Shown one piece after another: positions 10,201 to 16,754 of a stretch of 64,000 bases of DNA. The stretch spans positions 71,730 to 135,729 of the forward strand of contig NZ_VDLV01000041.1 in assembly GCF_013608025.1 (NCBI RefSeq). Reading direction: 5' to 3'. A program made the translations under genes and the position numbers. The notes below the pieces were generated by a model. It was not told the origin of the DNA. It was given only the letters and a program-made list of their open reading frames with translations, and searched no databases. Numbering within the stretch: the first letter of the stretch is position 1; each line of letters starts with the position of its first letter. This DNA is from Pseudomonas brassicacearum subsp. neoaurantiaca (GTDB lineage Bacteria > Pseudomonadota > Gammaproteobacteria > Pseudomonadales > Pseudomonadaceae).

Positions 10201-13200
10201 CGCCGTCGCCCGTCGCATGGTCGATTTCACCACCGATGACGATACTTCCGCCGTTACGCACGAACCCATATTGGGTCCCCCTGGTACCCGTGGCGGTGGC
10301 GGCGCGAGCGGCTACGTCCAGGACCGCGTTCTCGCCGATCCAGATCGACTTGAAGTTGTCACTGGGCGGTATGACCGCCGCTTGCGGCCCAGGCGCGGAG
10401 CCGATAGTGATCGAGCCGCCCCAGGCATTCAAGGTGCCGTCCACGGTGATCTGGCCAATACCCGTCAAGCGGATCGCTTGTCCGGGGTCGACATTCAACA
10501 CCGCCGACTTGCCCACCAGCAGGTCAGCCGTGGCGACATTCGCCGCGCCGGTTTGCTGGCTGCCGGCTTGCAAGGACAGGCTCGCACCCTGGCGCTGGGT
10601 CAGCACGCCCTTACTGGCGTCTTCGAGGTACAGCGGCGGCGTCCAGGTCTCCAGCGCGCTGCCCGGTGTACCACCGGTGGCGACCCCAGGCGCGCCAGCG
10701 CCTTGGCGATAAACCGGCACGGTGACGTCAACCTGGGTGCCCTCGGCAACCTCCAGGCCGTCGTTGCCGATGATGTCGTAGGCGGAAAAGCCTTTTTTGA
10801 AGAAGCCACCATCGAGCAGCAAGGTATCGGCCGCCGCGGAGGTCGCGGTGTCGCTGATCAGGACTTTACCGGCCTGCAATTGCAAGGTGCCGCCGCCCTT
10901 TACACCCTGGCCCCGCAACTCGCCCCCCAGGCTCAATCCGCCGTTCAGGCTACTCAGGGTTACATCGCCCCCTTTGCCGCCCTGCACCTTGCCCGAGTTG
11001 AGCAACACCGCTCCGGAAGAAACGTCCAGCACGCTGCCGGCGCCCAGCGCGATGGCGCCGCCGGTTTTCAGGGCGATGCTGCCGCCGTTCTGGTAAGGCA
11101 AGGCGCTGATATCGCCAGGGTCCAGTTGTAGATTGCTCCACAGCCCGCTGGCATCCAGACGCACCCCGTCAGCCACCCTGACCGAGGACGCGCCGACAAC
11201 CGGCATCGTGCCGTCGACCTGGACGAAGTCCCTGCCTACCTGAATGGCACCAGCGTGGGCAGTAAGATTGGCATTCACGGCCACCGTCGGGCCAAACAGG
11301 CTGATGGAACCGGCCGGAGCCACCTGCAACGCACCGTTGACTGTGATGCCTTCGCTCGCAGCGACCTTGACGGCACCGAGCTTGAAGCCGTTGAGCTGGT
11401 TGCTGTCCAGGTACAACGTGCCCTGGCGATCCGTCGGCAAGGCACCGTCCAGGCCGACGCTACCGGCAACGCCCGCCGCGCCTTGGCCGAAAATCACGTT
11501 CTTCAAGGTATTGGCCGTGGCGCCAAGGGCATATTCCACAGTGCCGCTTTCCTTCACGTAGAACGGCACGTAAGAGCCGACCACCAACTGCCCGCCACGG
11601 GCCACGGCTTTCTGCGACTGCTGGTAGCCATCCAGGCCGGCCTGGGCGGCGCGGGTCTGGCGGTCACCCTGGAAGGTATCGCTGGCGAGCGTGCCTTCGA
11701 GCACCGCGTTTTTAGTCCCGATCACCAGGGTGCCGGCATCGCGGCCGACCGTGTAGCCGGCCTCCTGGCGCGAACGCGGGGCAATCAAGGGATTGTAGTA
11801 ATACTTCGTTTGCCCCCAGCGCTGGGTGTGGTCTTCGTATCCCTTGTAGATCCCGGTGTAGAGCATGTCCCCAGGCGCACTGTTGAGTTCATACAAGCGG
11901 CCATCGGCGCCCTTGAGCCAGGTCTGCTTGACGGTGCCGCTCTGCACATCCAGCGTGCCGCCGGACAGATTGATCTGCGAGCCGGCCTGGGTCACCACGT
12001 CGTTACCGGTAAAACTCACGGTACCGCCCTGGGCCATCCATTCGCCAGCGCTGTGGCCCTGGGTGCCGAGGTAGCCGCTGACTTCCAGCAGACCACCGGC
12101 GGTGTACCAGCGATCAGTGGCGTAGCCGTTGGTGCCGGCGGGTACGAACACCAGCTCACGCGCATCCACCCACACGTCGTTGTTGTTCAACGTACCTTCA
12201 TCCCGGTTGCCGGCGGCATCGCGCTGCTCGTTGCCCTGGATGTTGACCTTGATGCTGTTGGCTTCCATCGCCACCTTGACGCCGGTGGCGCCGGAGACGT
12301 CGATCACCGCACCGTCGCGCACCAGGCTGCGGGTGCCGGCGTTCACCGCCACCTGACCGCCCGTGGCGAGGGTGATCGATCCCTTCTGGAAATCGACGCT
12401 GCCAGCGCTGTCGATCTGCACCAGGGACAGGTCGCGGCGATAGGTGTCCGCTGAAATGACTTTGCCGTCCTGGCTGACGATCGGTTTCAAGGCACTGTCG
12501 CGTTGGCTGTCCAGGGCCGTCGCGCTGGCATCCACCAGAATCGCCGTGGTACTGCCCTCGCCCAGGGTCACGTTGGCATCGCTGCCTCGCGCCGTGAGGT
12601 GCAGCGTGCCACGGGTGTCCGCCGAAGTGCTGGCCACGGCCACACCGTCCTGCCGCACTTGATTGCCGGTCAGCGTCACATCACCGCTGGCCGCCATCAA
12701 CAATCCAGTGTTGCTCACCCGGCCGGCGCCCGTGCCGCCATCCTGGTGGGCGATGACTTCATTGCCGCGCGTGGTCGACGTCGAGTTGCCGTCACTGGCG
12801 AAGCCCTTCTTGATGGTGAAGCTGTCGCCCGCCGCCAGCACGGTCTGTCCACGCGGGGTACTGATGGTGCCTGCGTTGTCGACGTTTTTGCCCAGCAACA
12901 AGACATAGCCACCGCCGGCGGTCGATTTGCTCGGGGCGGTCGTGGAAATCTGCGCGCCCTTCTCCACCCGGATCGCGCCTTGGGCGTTGGTAAAGCTCGC
13001 CGCGTTGGCGTTGTAGAGGCCACCGGTCTTGAACTGTTCGTCGCTGAAATCCGTAGCGGCCGCCACCAGGTTACGCACGTTGACTTGGCTGCTACCGCTG
13101 AACACCACGCCGTTGCTGTTGAGGATCATCACCGTGCCGTCGGCCTTGATCTGGCCCTGGATCTGGCTCGGCGCGGTGCTGTTGTTGACCTTGTTCAGCG

Positions 13201-13768
13201 CGGCCCAACTGGCGTCCTGTTGAAACGCCAGGGTGGTGTCACGGCCAATGTTGAACGTGTCCCAGTTAAGGATCGCCTTGTCGGCGGTCTGCTTGATCGT
13301 CACGATAACCTTGCCATTGGCGTCGGTCTGTACCGGACCGTTGGCGTTGAGAAACAACGGCTTGCCATCCGGCCCGATCACTGCGTTCAAGCCATTGCCG
13401 CCCAAACCGTTATGAATGGTCTGCGGCGCGCCGAAACTGGCCGCACGCCCTGCCGCCTGGGCAGCCTGGCTGGCCGCAATCGCCGCCACCGTGCTGTTCA
13501 TGTTCGCCAGCGAACGGCCCAACTGCTGCTGCACCCGTTGCTGCTGCGCCAGCGGTGGAGGCGTTCCAGGGCGAGGCGCGCTGGGACTGGCCGGGCCTGC
13601 GACAGGTGCCGCGCCCTTGGCCGCGAACCAGGCCGAACTGAAACTGGTCGCTGCGTAGGCGGGATTGGCCAGCAGCAGCAAGGCGATGGCCTGGGCCAAG
13701 GGTTTGAGGCACAGCGCAGCAGTAGAATCAGCATCATGGCGAGTGGTTTTCTGTGGGCGGCAACGCAT
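1256..13768 (-). CDS. pdtA: Giant two-partner-secretion exoprotein TpsA (PdtA-like filamentous haemagglutinin family)
   Basis: A secreted or surface beta-helical adhesin of about 4170 aa, close to the size of P. aeruginosa PdtA. The ATG at 13768 is used; a GTG directly before it is equally well spaced from AAGGA. Residues about 22-40 form a signal peptide ending NPAYA-A, then a Pro-rich linker (about 57-73). The TPS recognition domain spans about 118-330, with NSNGVVF (about 218) in place of the usual NPNGI. The long middle is Gly/Asn/Asp-rich repeats of the haemagglutinin type. The end (FGGDILAWSATGDINAGRG and onward) matches the DUF3739 C-terminal domain seen in large FHA-like proteins. A 48-residue tandem repeat with two Cys per unit lies at about 2992-3087. 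It is expected to be exported by PdtB and, by analogy, induced in low phosphate. Confidence 0.93.
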   Translation of the reverse strand: MRCRPQKTTRHDADSTAALCLKPLAQAIALLLLANPAYAATSFSSAWFAAKGAAPVAGPASPSAPRPGTPPPLAQQQRVQQQLGRSLANMNSTVAAIAASQAAQAAGRAASFGAPQTIHNGLGGNGLNAVIGPDGKPLFLNANGPVQTDANGKVIVTIKQTADKAILNWDTFNIGRDTTLAFQQDASWAALNKVNNSTAPSQIQGQIKADGTVMILNSNGVVFSGSSQVNVRNLVAAATDFSDEQFKTGGLYNANAASFTNAQGAIRVEKGAQISTTAPSKSTAGGGYVLLLGKNVDNAGTISTPRGQTVLAAGDSFTIKKGFASDGNSTSTTRGNEVIAHQDGGTGAGRVSNTGLLMAASGDVTLTGNQVRQDGVAVASTSADTRGTLHLTARGSDANVTLGEGSTTAILVDASATALDSQRDSALKPIVSQDGKVISADTYRRDLSLVQIDSAGSVDFQKGSITLATGGQVAVNAGTRSLVRDGAVIDVSGATGVKVAMEANSIKVNIQGNEQRDAAGNRDEGTLNNNDVWVDARELVFVPAGTNGYATDRWYTAGGLLEVSGYLGTQGHSAGEWMAQGGTVSFTGNDVVTQAGSQINLSGGTLDVQSGTVKQTWLKGADGRLYELNSAPGDMLYTGIYKGYEDHTQRWGQTKYYYNPLIAPRSRQEAGYTVGRDAGTLVIGTKNAVLEGTLASDTFQGDRQTRAAQAGLDGYQQSQKAVARGGQLVVGSYVPFYVKESGTVEYALGATANTLKNVIFGQGAAGVAGSVGLDGALPTDRQGTLYLDSNQLNGFKLGAVKVAASEGITVNGALQVAPAGSISLFGPTVAVNANLTAHAGAIQVGRDFVQVDGTMPVVGASSVRVADGVRLDASGLWSNLQLDPGDISALPYQNGGSIALKTGGAIALGAGSVLDVSSGAVLLNSGKVQGGKGGDVTLSSLNGGLSLGGELRGQGVKGGGTLQLQAGKVLISDTATSAAADTLLLDGGFFKKGFSAYDIIGNDGLEVAEGTQVDVTVPVYRQGAGAPGVATGGTPGSALETWTPPLYLEDASKGVLTQRQGASLSLQAGSQQTGAANVATADLLVGKSAVLNVDPGQAIRLTGIGQITVDGTLNAWGGSITIGSAPGPQAAVIPPSDNFKSIWIGENAVLDVAARAATATGTRGTQYGFVRNGGSIVIGGEIDHATGDGGGIGKFIVVREGALLDASGAQAVLDDAGQRRVVASHGGDISFGSTSGLYLDGQFKAAAGGAGAAGGSLSVGLGATVYLNSSDLPDNQRKTRELIIEQHHSATGITAGSAPEQGASLLEHGYARLAVDQVEAGGFDTLSLFSTGLLTFDGNVNLTMANALQLYAGAYGMAETAAADSVVKLRGNYVRLAGAQDNTTAGADNSSTGIGLAPSARPAAGQLLVSATGLLEVRDAVRIGGSGTLTMAQGEVRNVDRRGFADLQLNSQGDIRMASSQADHKMLLRTPGVLGLTAAQIYPGTGVQGTLTAKRMDIGRNGSAIPSVPYSAFGELRLEADVINQGGILRAPLGNLIIGQTALETASRPGSDVNLLPGSLTSVSGAGLVMPYGGTADGKSYVFDGVTLDKSLLRPALNGVPGKIDLVGETIDVAAGAVVDVSGGGELTGAGFISGRGGSTDARFNPLVQFGPDGFLLPALSSNPVYAIVPGVQTGYAPTGGEAGAVAPLVGQQITLGAGVPGLPAGTYTLLPSTYALLPGAFRIEVNGLAGQGGVVPTQAMRNGSWATAGTLGIAGTGVRDSLASQVIVTAADTLRRYSQYNETSFSQFALADAARLGVPSVLLPRDAKAFNVTFERNQSDQPSFSFAGKLLSKAAKDGRGSTTALTLVRAGNLEIIKAGEAVSSGLDVVTLTDDAVNAIRASSLFIGGYALARYGQGGNFLEFSDGNGSASRTQNITLRSGATLRAPEVFLVTSSPNGGITVEQGASINTLGMGAVARDSRDGYLYNPGRNSVLAVSNGYVNMLAPSAPNPQSPDSAPGSIRIGVCDGVCTGTTRLYSEGTIASATDNRFELTDAVRFGTRNLTLAVGGINVGSAETLADLASRNLLPSGLTLNQQVLDRLLLGDTSAGAPALETLVLGARDSLNFYGNASLDTFDAVTGKSRLKELVLGTPAIYGKGNANETALIRTGNLIWNGVQNEAGSIVAGGAGTGTGNLQIDAQRIEFGYAPATESKVAKAYDRLALGFANVNLNASERITANHKGGLSVYQSQGEYITGKGFQYSGGNLNILTPLMTGEAGSVNRITAGGNIRVSAPASSRVPVASADSLGAELALNGQNVRVDGNVVLPSGKLTLSAEDELTLSAAARLDLAGRKITFNDVSKYSWGGDLILESRNGNIRQAVGSVIDLSAVNNQAGTLKATALAAAAGRVDLAGTILGSSSGYYDAGGTAVPYKAGSVDIRAQRLGDASLSEDFAVLNQRLNQGQVFGGRSFQLKQGDLVIGDGLKAGVVSVSVDGGKLTVNGTVDASGERVGSIRLAGKQGLTLGGNAVLDAHGSVLRVDSYGQIIDSPNRAMVELSSGDGLLTLADGARIDLRHGTAATTGHDGKARGTLELNAPRLGGATAGDIAIDASGNLNIQGAKLIALNGVQRYDNAHYGSDPAASGRPYQIINQDYLNDIDRENRNFIDNALKNDALRDGKLAGLNNATYRNAFHLRPGVEIVSATADGDLVVQGDLDLSGYRYASLNPLTPQTPVYGSGEVGSLVLRAGGDLTVLGSINDGFAPPPETPDDDGWVLTPGKQMFNGDVLVPRAGIELQDGTTFLSGVILNYDLPLQAITLAAGTRLPVDGELAEAISLPAGTVLAANIRYRDGRVAYAAGTRLTADLTVAQGMILGSGSVLIGDIALTGLVWPKGVALPSRPASSVTVHSPSTVVQAGALLLPLGALIPAGTDVKLAEGVDKINLRGGDGKGHNWAIAPMLAEGSQSWSLRAVAGADLQAADTRLVNPYAEHGRFTVADTHYGMLAKAGGQVLTDQASLDYFGDLSYSGRPVAELADLYGMSVDEFCGQAPGLCVAAGRTLTEQASLDYFGDLTYAGRPVAELADLYGMSEDEFCAQAPGLCVGGSVYTYVVGTSSFSVLRTGTGDLDLVSAGDFSMQSLFGIYTAGTSSLSLADSAAYNLARGVSVNNAGLPTDSILGNGDSPYERLVDGGADSRYRAWYPDHGGNLLLSVGGDLAGDIVGRKQSTLVTEDAPQMESSGVGNWLWRQGDGDGTPTAWWINFGTYVPHGTDPVLNGFTGVGTLGGGNVDVRVAGDAGMLAARGERGEQGASRSQGIVLAVGSTGRMVDGQLKFTGGGDLSLAIGGALNPSLEARAFLDLAGQPVDSRHDMNGSLTNLRGSLRASAGSFGGMELINGPDEVSQDPREIRAYNPYDATMASATGGLLLVPGDATASLDARGDLVLGAAVDPGRAPTRVAQSVDLGGGTRGPGYSWFSLWTDHTAIDLFAAGGNATPSTQGGELSTGSGIITPRGGMDYSPTDGRFVYPSILRVAAPSGSLYYGPSSRGVGSFVTPYSLILAPGNQAQLEFLAGDSIYAGGYAISPTNASASSLATPDHPAFYYKDRSGVLHGDLEGASADPSVLRSIGMGLFAFGGTGSGGDYRGADQPVRFYAVRGDIVGLRTGELIAFSAGRRGGETWYEAASPAWIMAGRDIVNSGDIAGTLLTQFETGPTSTGNLFVHDDPTDISIVSAGRDILYSTFNVAGPGTLEISAGRNILMEDQAAVTSLGPVKAGDNRPGASIVMQAGVGAAGPDYLGFVRQYLDPANLADAGAGLAQQPGKVAKTYEVELAAWLALRYGFNGDTEQALAYFAALPSEQQRVFARQVYFAELRAGGREYNDASSPRSGSYLRGRNAIAALFPTHDVAGNALAYQGDITMFGGAGVHTNFGGDIQMLTPGGQQVFGIEGEAPPSSAGVITQGAGDIQLFSNGSVLLGQSRIMTTFGGDILAWSATGDINAGRGSKTTLVYTPPKRVYDDWGNVTLSPSVPSTGAGIATLNPIAEVAPGDIDLLAPLGTIDAGEAGIRVSGNINIAALHVVNAANIQVQGKSNGVPVSAVVNTGALTNASSAAASASDAAEGVAREQQAASRNRMPSVFSVQVLGFGNERLAPSQEGASRAPAQEPSNSVRVLGAGRLDDQARNQLTPEEQRNLTL
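4511..4798 (-). repeat. Tandem 144-bp (48-aa) repeat inside pdtA
   Basis: Two adjacent in-frame 144-bp units (4655-4798 and 4511-4654). Both encode a unit starting L-T-D/E-Q-A-S-L-D-Y-F-G-D-L, continuing GRPVAELADLYGMS, and ending DEFC-x-QAPGLCV. Each has two Cys seven residues apart. The units differ at a handful of residues, mostly at the end. This helical, Cys-containing segment is unlike the surrounding beta-rich repeats. Confidence 0.95.
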
Positions 13769-13862
13769 CACTACGGATCCTTTTTACGCAGGGCGAATTC
13801 GGTAGCGCCCTCTGGAGGAGGCGCGCAAATGACTAATCCCAAGGCAGGTTGAAGCCGTCGCG

Positions 13863-13889
13863 ACCGAACTTTTGTCATGCAATGTTCAT
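13863..13889 (-). promoter_or_regulatory. PHO-box-like shared element upstream of pdtA
   Basis: The second copy of the 27-bp block seen before phdA, about 95 bp upstream of the pdtA start. On the plus strand 13872-13889 reads TTGTCAT-GCAA-TGTTCAT, again the 7-4-7 PHO-box layout; on the minus strand it ends ATGACAAAAGTTCGGT. The P. aeruginosa homologue is known to respond to phosphate starvation through PhoB and the PUMA3 sigma factor, which fits, but binding here is inferred from sequence only. Confidence 0.6.
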
Positions 13890-13911
13890 CTGCCGGGCGG
13901 TTGGCTGAAAT

Positions 13912-13946
13912 GAAAAACCGGCAACAGCGCGAGGCTGTTGCCGGTT
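13912..13946 (-). terminator. Rho-independent terminator after the DING/PstS-like gene
   Basis: A 12-bp stem (AACCGGCAACAG / CTGTTGCCGGTT, 7-base loop) followed on the minus strand by a T run, about 25 bases past the stop of the phosphate-binding protein gene. Confidence 0.88.
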
Positions 13947-13970
13947 CATGAAGCAGACCCTAATCAGGGC

Positions 13971-15203
13971 TTATTGCGGACGACCAATGCCGTTGCAGGC
14001 GGTGGTGTTACCCACCGACAGCGAGTTGGTGGCGGTCCAGAAAGTGCTGCGAATGGCCGTTTTCCAAGTGTCGGTGATAGGAATCAGCTTGGCGGCGATG
14101 ATTTCATCGTCGTTGTTGTTGGCATCGGACAGGGTGTAGTGGCGGCTGATGAAGTCACGTACGGCCGCGGTATCGGTGCTGTCCTTGTAGCATTGGTTGA
14201 ACACCAGGAAGGTGTAGCCCACGATGCTGTAGCCCGTCGCCGGGTTAGGCAGGACCTTGGCCCAGTTTTCCGGCAGGCCACGATCAGCGGTGGCGGGCGG
14301 CGCAATGGTGCTCAGCGCGGTCGTCACGTTGCCGACGGTAGGCAGGTTGCCGTTGACGCGAGCGACCACGGCGTTGCTGGTGGCGTTGACATCTTCCGGC
14401 CCGACGTAGCCGATGGCGCCTTCGGTGGACAACACGGTGCTGGCCATCGCGGCGCTGCCAGTCACGGCAGTGGCGTTCGCCGGAACGGTGCCGACCGCCG
14501 TGGTGAAGGTACCGTTGGTGGTGAACTTGGTCGGGCACTGACTGTTCAGGTGACGGGTGAAGATCTCGCTGGTGCCGCTGCTGCCAGCACGGTAGTAGAC
14601 CTTGATCGGGGTGGTCGGGTAGGTGCTGTTGACCTGGTTCCAAGTGGTGACGGTGCCCGAGAAAATGTCGCACAGTTGGGCGCTGGTCAGGTTCAGGTTG
14701 TTGACCGCGGTACCGTTGGCCAGCGTCAACTTGTACGGAACGGTTACCGAAGTGGCTTCGGCAGGAATCTGGATGATCGGACCCCAGTTGGCAGCGTTGC
14801 CGGTTGGCACGGCTGGCGACTGGTGAGCGGCGCGATAGGTGGTCAGTTCGGCAGTGGACAGGATCGAATCACTGCCGGCGTAGTCAACGGTCACGGCCGG
14901 AACGTAGACCTTTTCCAGGGCAGTTGCCGAGTTGCCGTCGAGGTTCCAGACCAGCACGTCCGAGTTGTTGGTCAAGAAAGCACTCTTGCCGCCGCCGCTG
15001 CCCACGCCCACGTAGTTGGCGAAGGCGGGTTGTGGCGCTGGGCCGTTGAGGATGCCGACGGGCGCTGCGACGCCACCAGTCGGTGGCACGCCGTACAGGT
15101 TTTGCGGCAGGGTGGCACCGCCACCGACGACAGCGGCCATGGCCTGGGCGGAGCAGAGGCCGGCGACGGCCATGGAAACGGCGAGAACGTTGCGCTTGAA
15201 CAT
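13971..15203 (-). CDS. PstS-like / DING-family phosphate-binding protein
   Basis: A 410-aa exported protein. The ATG at 15203 has an ideal AAAGGAG seven bases upstream. The signal peptide is about 22 residues (MFKRNVLAVSMAVAGLC..., cleavage after AMA). The mature start is AVVGGGATLPQ, the GGGATLPQ block of DING proteins with the D-I-N-G residues replaced. Other family features are VGSGGGKSAF near residue 70, YRAGSSGTSEIFTRHL (phosphate-loop type) and GAIGYVGPEDV. In P. aeruginosa a DING protein encoded beside hxc is a substrate of the Hxc secretion system; its position next to hxcS suggests the same here. It may bind phosphate outside the cell or act as a low-level phosphatase. I see no PstCAB transporter genes nearby. 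Confidence 0.88.
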   Translation of the reverse strand: MFKRNVLAVSMAVAGLCSAQAMAAVVGGGATLPQNLYGVPPTGGVAAPVGILNGPAPQPAFANYVGVGSGGGKSAFLTNNSDVLVWNLDGNSATALEKVYVPAVTVDYAGSDSILSTAELTTYRAAHQSPAVPTGNAANWGPIIQIPAEATSVTVPYKLTLANGTAVNNLNLTSAQLCDIFSGTVTTWNQVNSTYPTTPIKVYYRAGSSGTSEIFTRHLNSQCPTKFTTNGTFTTAVGTVPANATAVTGSAAMASTVLSTEGAIGYVGPEDVNATSNAVVARVNGNLPTVGNVTTALSTIAPPATADRGLPENWAKVLPNPATGYSIVGYTFLVFNQCYKDSTDTAAVRDFISRHYTLSDANNNDDEIIAAKLIPITDTWKTAIRSTFWTATNSLSVGNTTACNGIGRPQ

Positions 15204-15542
15204 GAAGAATCTCCTTTCATCGTGTCTGGACGTTGGTAGTTCGCTTGTGCTTCTCATCGCGACCGCTGCCCCGAGCAGAATTCCGGCGCTCGTTCGAAGG
15301 GGTGGCCACGGCGTAGAAACTCTCAATTTCCAGTGACAGAGAAAGGAAAAAATCTCGGGTGTTCGGCCTTGTTTTTCCTAAATATTCTCGGGAGTTACCG
15401 ACACCGTCCTGACATTTTGCTCAGCTTTCGCAGCGTAAGCGTGAGTCCGTGGCATGCCCTCCTCCGTGCGCCGTAGCCTGGCGCAGCGTAGATGTCGACC
15501 GGATGAACCCGAGTGGCGCTCAGGAGTGGCATCGCGCAGGTG
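15204..15542. other. 339-bp non-coding gap between the DING-type gene and hxcS
   Basis: I see no gene here. It contains the leader of the DING-type gene, a weak PHO-box candidate at 15398-15415, an AT-rich patch (TATTTA near 15380-15387 on the minus strand) that could be its -10, and a short hairpin TGCGCC/GGCGCA at 15467-15485 just past hxcS. No T run follows the hairpin, so termination after hxcS is uncertain. Confidence 0.6.
15398..15415 (-). promoter_or_regulatory. Weak candidate PHO box for the DING-type gene
   Basis: On the minus strand this reads ATGTCAG-GACG-GTGTCGG, two degenerate TGTCA half-sites with the 7-4-7 layout and in the direction of transcription. An AT-rich -10-like stretch follows 13 bp later. 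The match to the consensus is only partial. Confidence 0.35.
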
Positions 15543-16754
15543 TCATTGCACCAGCTGATTGATCTCGATGATCGGTAGCAACACGGCCATGACGATGGTC
15601 AGCACCACCCCGCCCATGATCACGATCATCAGCGGCTCCAGGAGTGCCGTCATGCCCATGGCCCGGCGCTCGATGTCGCGCGACAAGGTTTGCGCGGCGC
15701 GTTCGAGCATGGGCGGCAAGGCCCCGGTTTTTTCACCGCTGGCGATCAGGTGAATCAGGATGGGCGGGAACACCTTGCCGACCCGCAGTGCATTGGCGAG
15801 GCCCACGCCTTCGCGCACCCGCAAGGTGGCGTCGGCCACGCAATGGGCCAGGCGATCATTGGCCAGGGTCTGCCCGGCGGCATCCAGGGCGCGCAACAGC
15901 GGCACGCCAGCGCTGCCAAGAATCGCCAGGGTCGAGGCGAAACGCGCAGTATTGACCCCCAGCACGAAGCGGCCGATCAACGGCAGCCGCAGCACCCGAC
16001 TGTGCCAGGCCAGGCGTGCGTCGGCGTTACGCAAATAGCGCCGCCATCCCCACCAGCATCCGGCAAGTCCGGCAAAGCAGGCCCAACCCCAGGCGCGCAG
16101 GAAGTCGCTGGCCTGCAACATCACCCGGGTCAGGGTGGGCAAGTCCTGGCGCGCCTGGGAAAAAGCGCTGACCACCTGTGGCACCACGAAACCCAGCAGG
16201 AAGATGACGATGACAATCGACACCACGCCCACCACCGCTGGGTAGATGAACGCCGTGAGGATCTTGCCCCGCAGGTTGTTGCGCTCTTCGATGTAGTCGG
16301 CCAGGCGCTCCATCACCTGGGCGAGATCGCCAGACTCCTCGCCAGCGGCAATCATCGCCCGGTAGATCTCGGGAAAATCCCTCGGTCGCGCGGCCAACGC
16401 ATCGGCCAGGCGCATGCCGTTGCGCACATCGCCGCGCACCGCGCCGAGGGTGTCGGCGATGTGGCGTTTCTCGGCCTGGTCGACAGTGGCCGACAGGGCC
16501 GCTTCCAGCGGCAAGCTGGCGCCCAACAGGCTTGCCAATTGACGGGTAGCCCAGGCCAGGTCGCTGTCCGACAATTTTGCGCTGAACAGGCCCGAGGCAC
16601 CGGCGCTGCCGACGTGCAACTGCTCGTCGATGCGCAACGGCGTCAGCCCACGGCCGCGCAGTTCACTCATTGCACTGCGCTGGTTGTCGGCCTCCAGCAC
16701 GCCTTGCTCGATGTTCCCCGCGGCATCGGCGGCCTCGAAACGGTAGCGGTTCAT
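15543..16754 (-). CDS. hxcS: Type II secretion inner-membrane platform protein HxcS (GspF)
   Basis: The polytopic inner-membrane platform protein of the Hxc type II machine, 403 aa as usual for GspF. It starts MNRYRFEAADAAGNIEQGVLEA, the typical GspF N-terminus, and has two repeated T2SSF domains (about 70-190 and 270-395). Membrane segments are near 170-190 (VVGVVSIVIVIFLLGFVVP), 220-240 and 375-395 (PLMIVIMGGVVLTIVMAVLLPI). The motif GEESGDL in the first domain is matched by GEKTGAL in the second. Its ATG shares one base with the hxcR stop, implying coupled translation. It is the last gene of the seven-gene minus-strand hxc operon. Confidence 0.95.
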   Translation of the reverse strand: MNRYRFEAADAAGNIEQGVLEADNQRSAMSELRGRGLTPLRIDEQLHVGSAGASGLFSAKLSDSDLAWATRQLASLLGASLPLEAALSATVDQAEKRHIADTLGAVRGDVRNGMRLADALAARPRDFPEIYRAMIAAGEESGDLAQVMERLADYIEERNNLRGKILTAFIYPAVVGVVSIVIVIFLLGFVVPQVVSAFSQARQDLPTLTRVMLQASDFLRAWGWACFAGLAGCWWGWRRYLRNADARLAWHSRVLRLPLIGRFVLGVNTARFASTLAILGSAGVPLLRALDAAGQTLANDRLAHCVADATLRVREGVGLANALRVGKVFPPILIHLIASGEKTGALPPMLERAAQTLSRDIERRAMGMTALLEPLMIVIMGGVVLTIVMAVLLPIIEINQLVQ

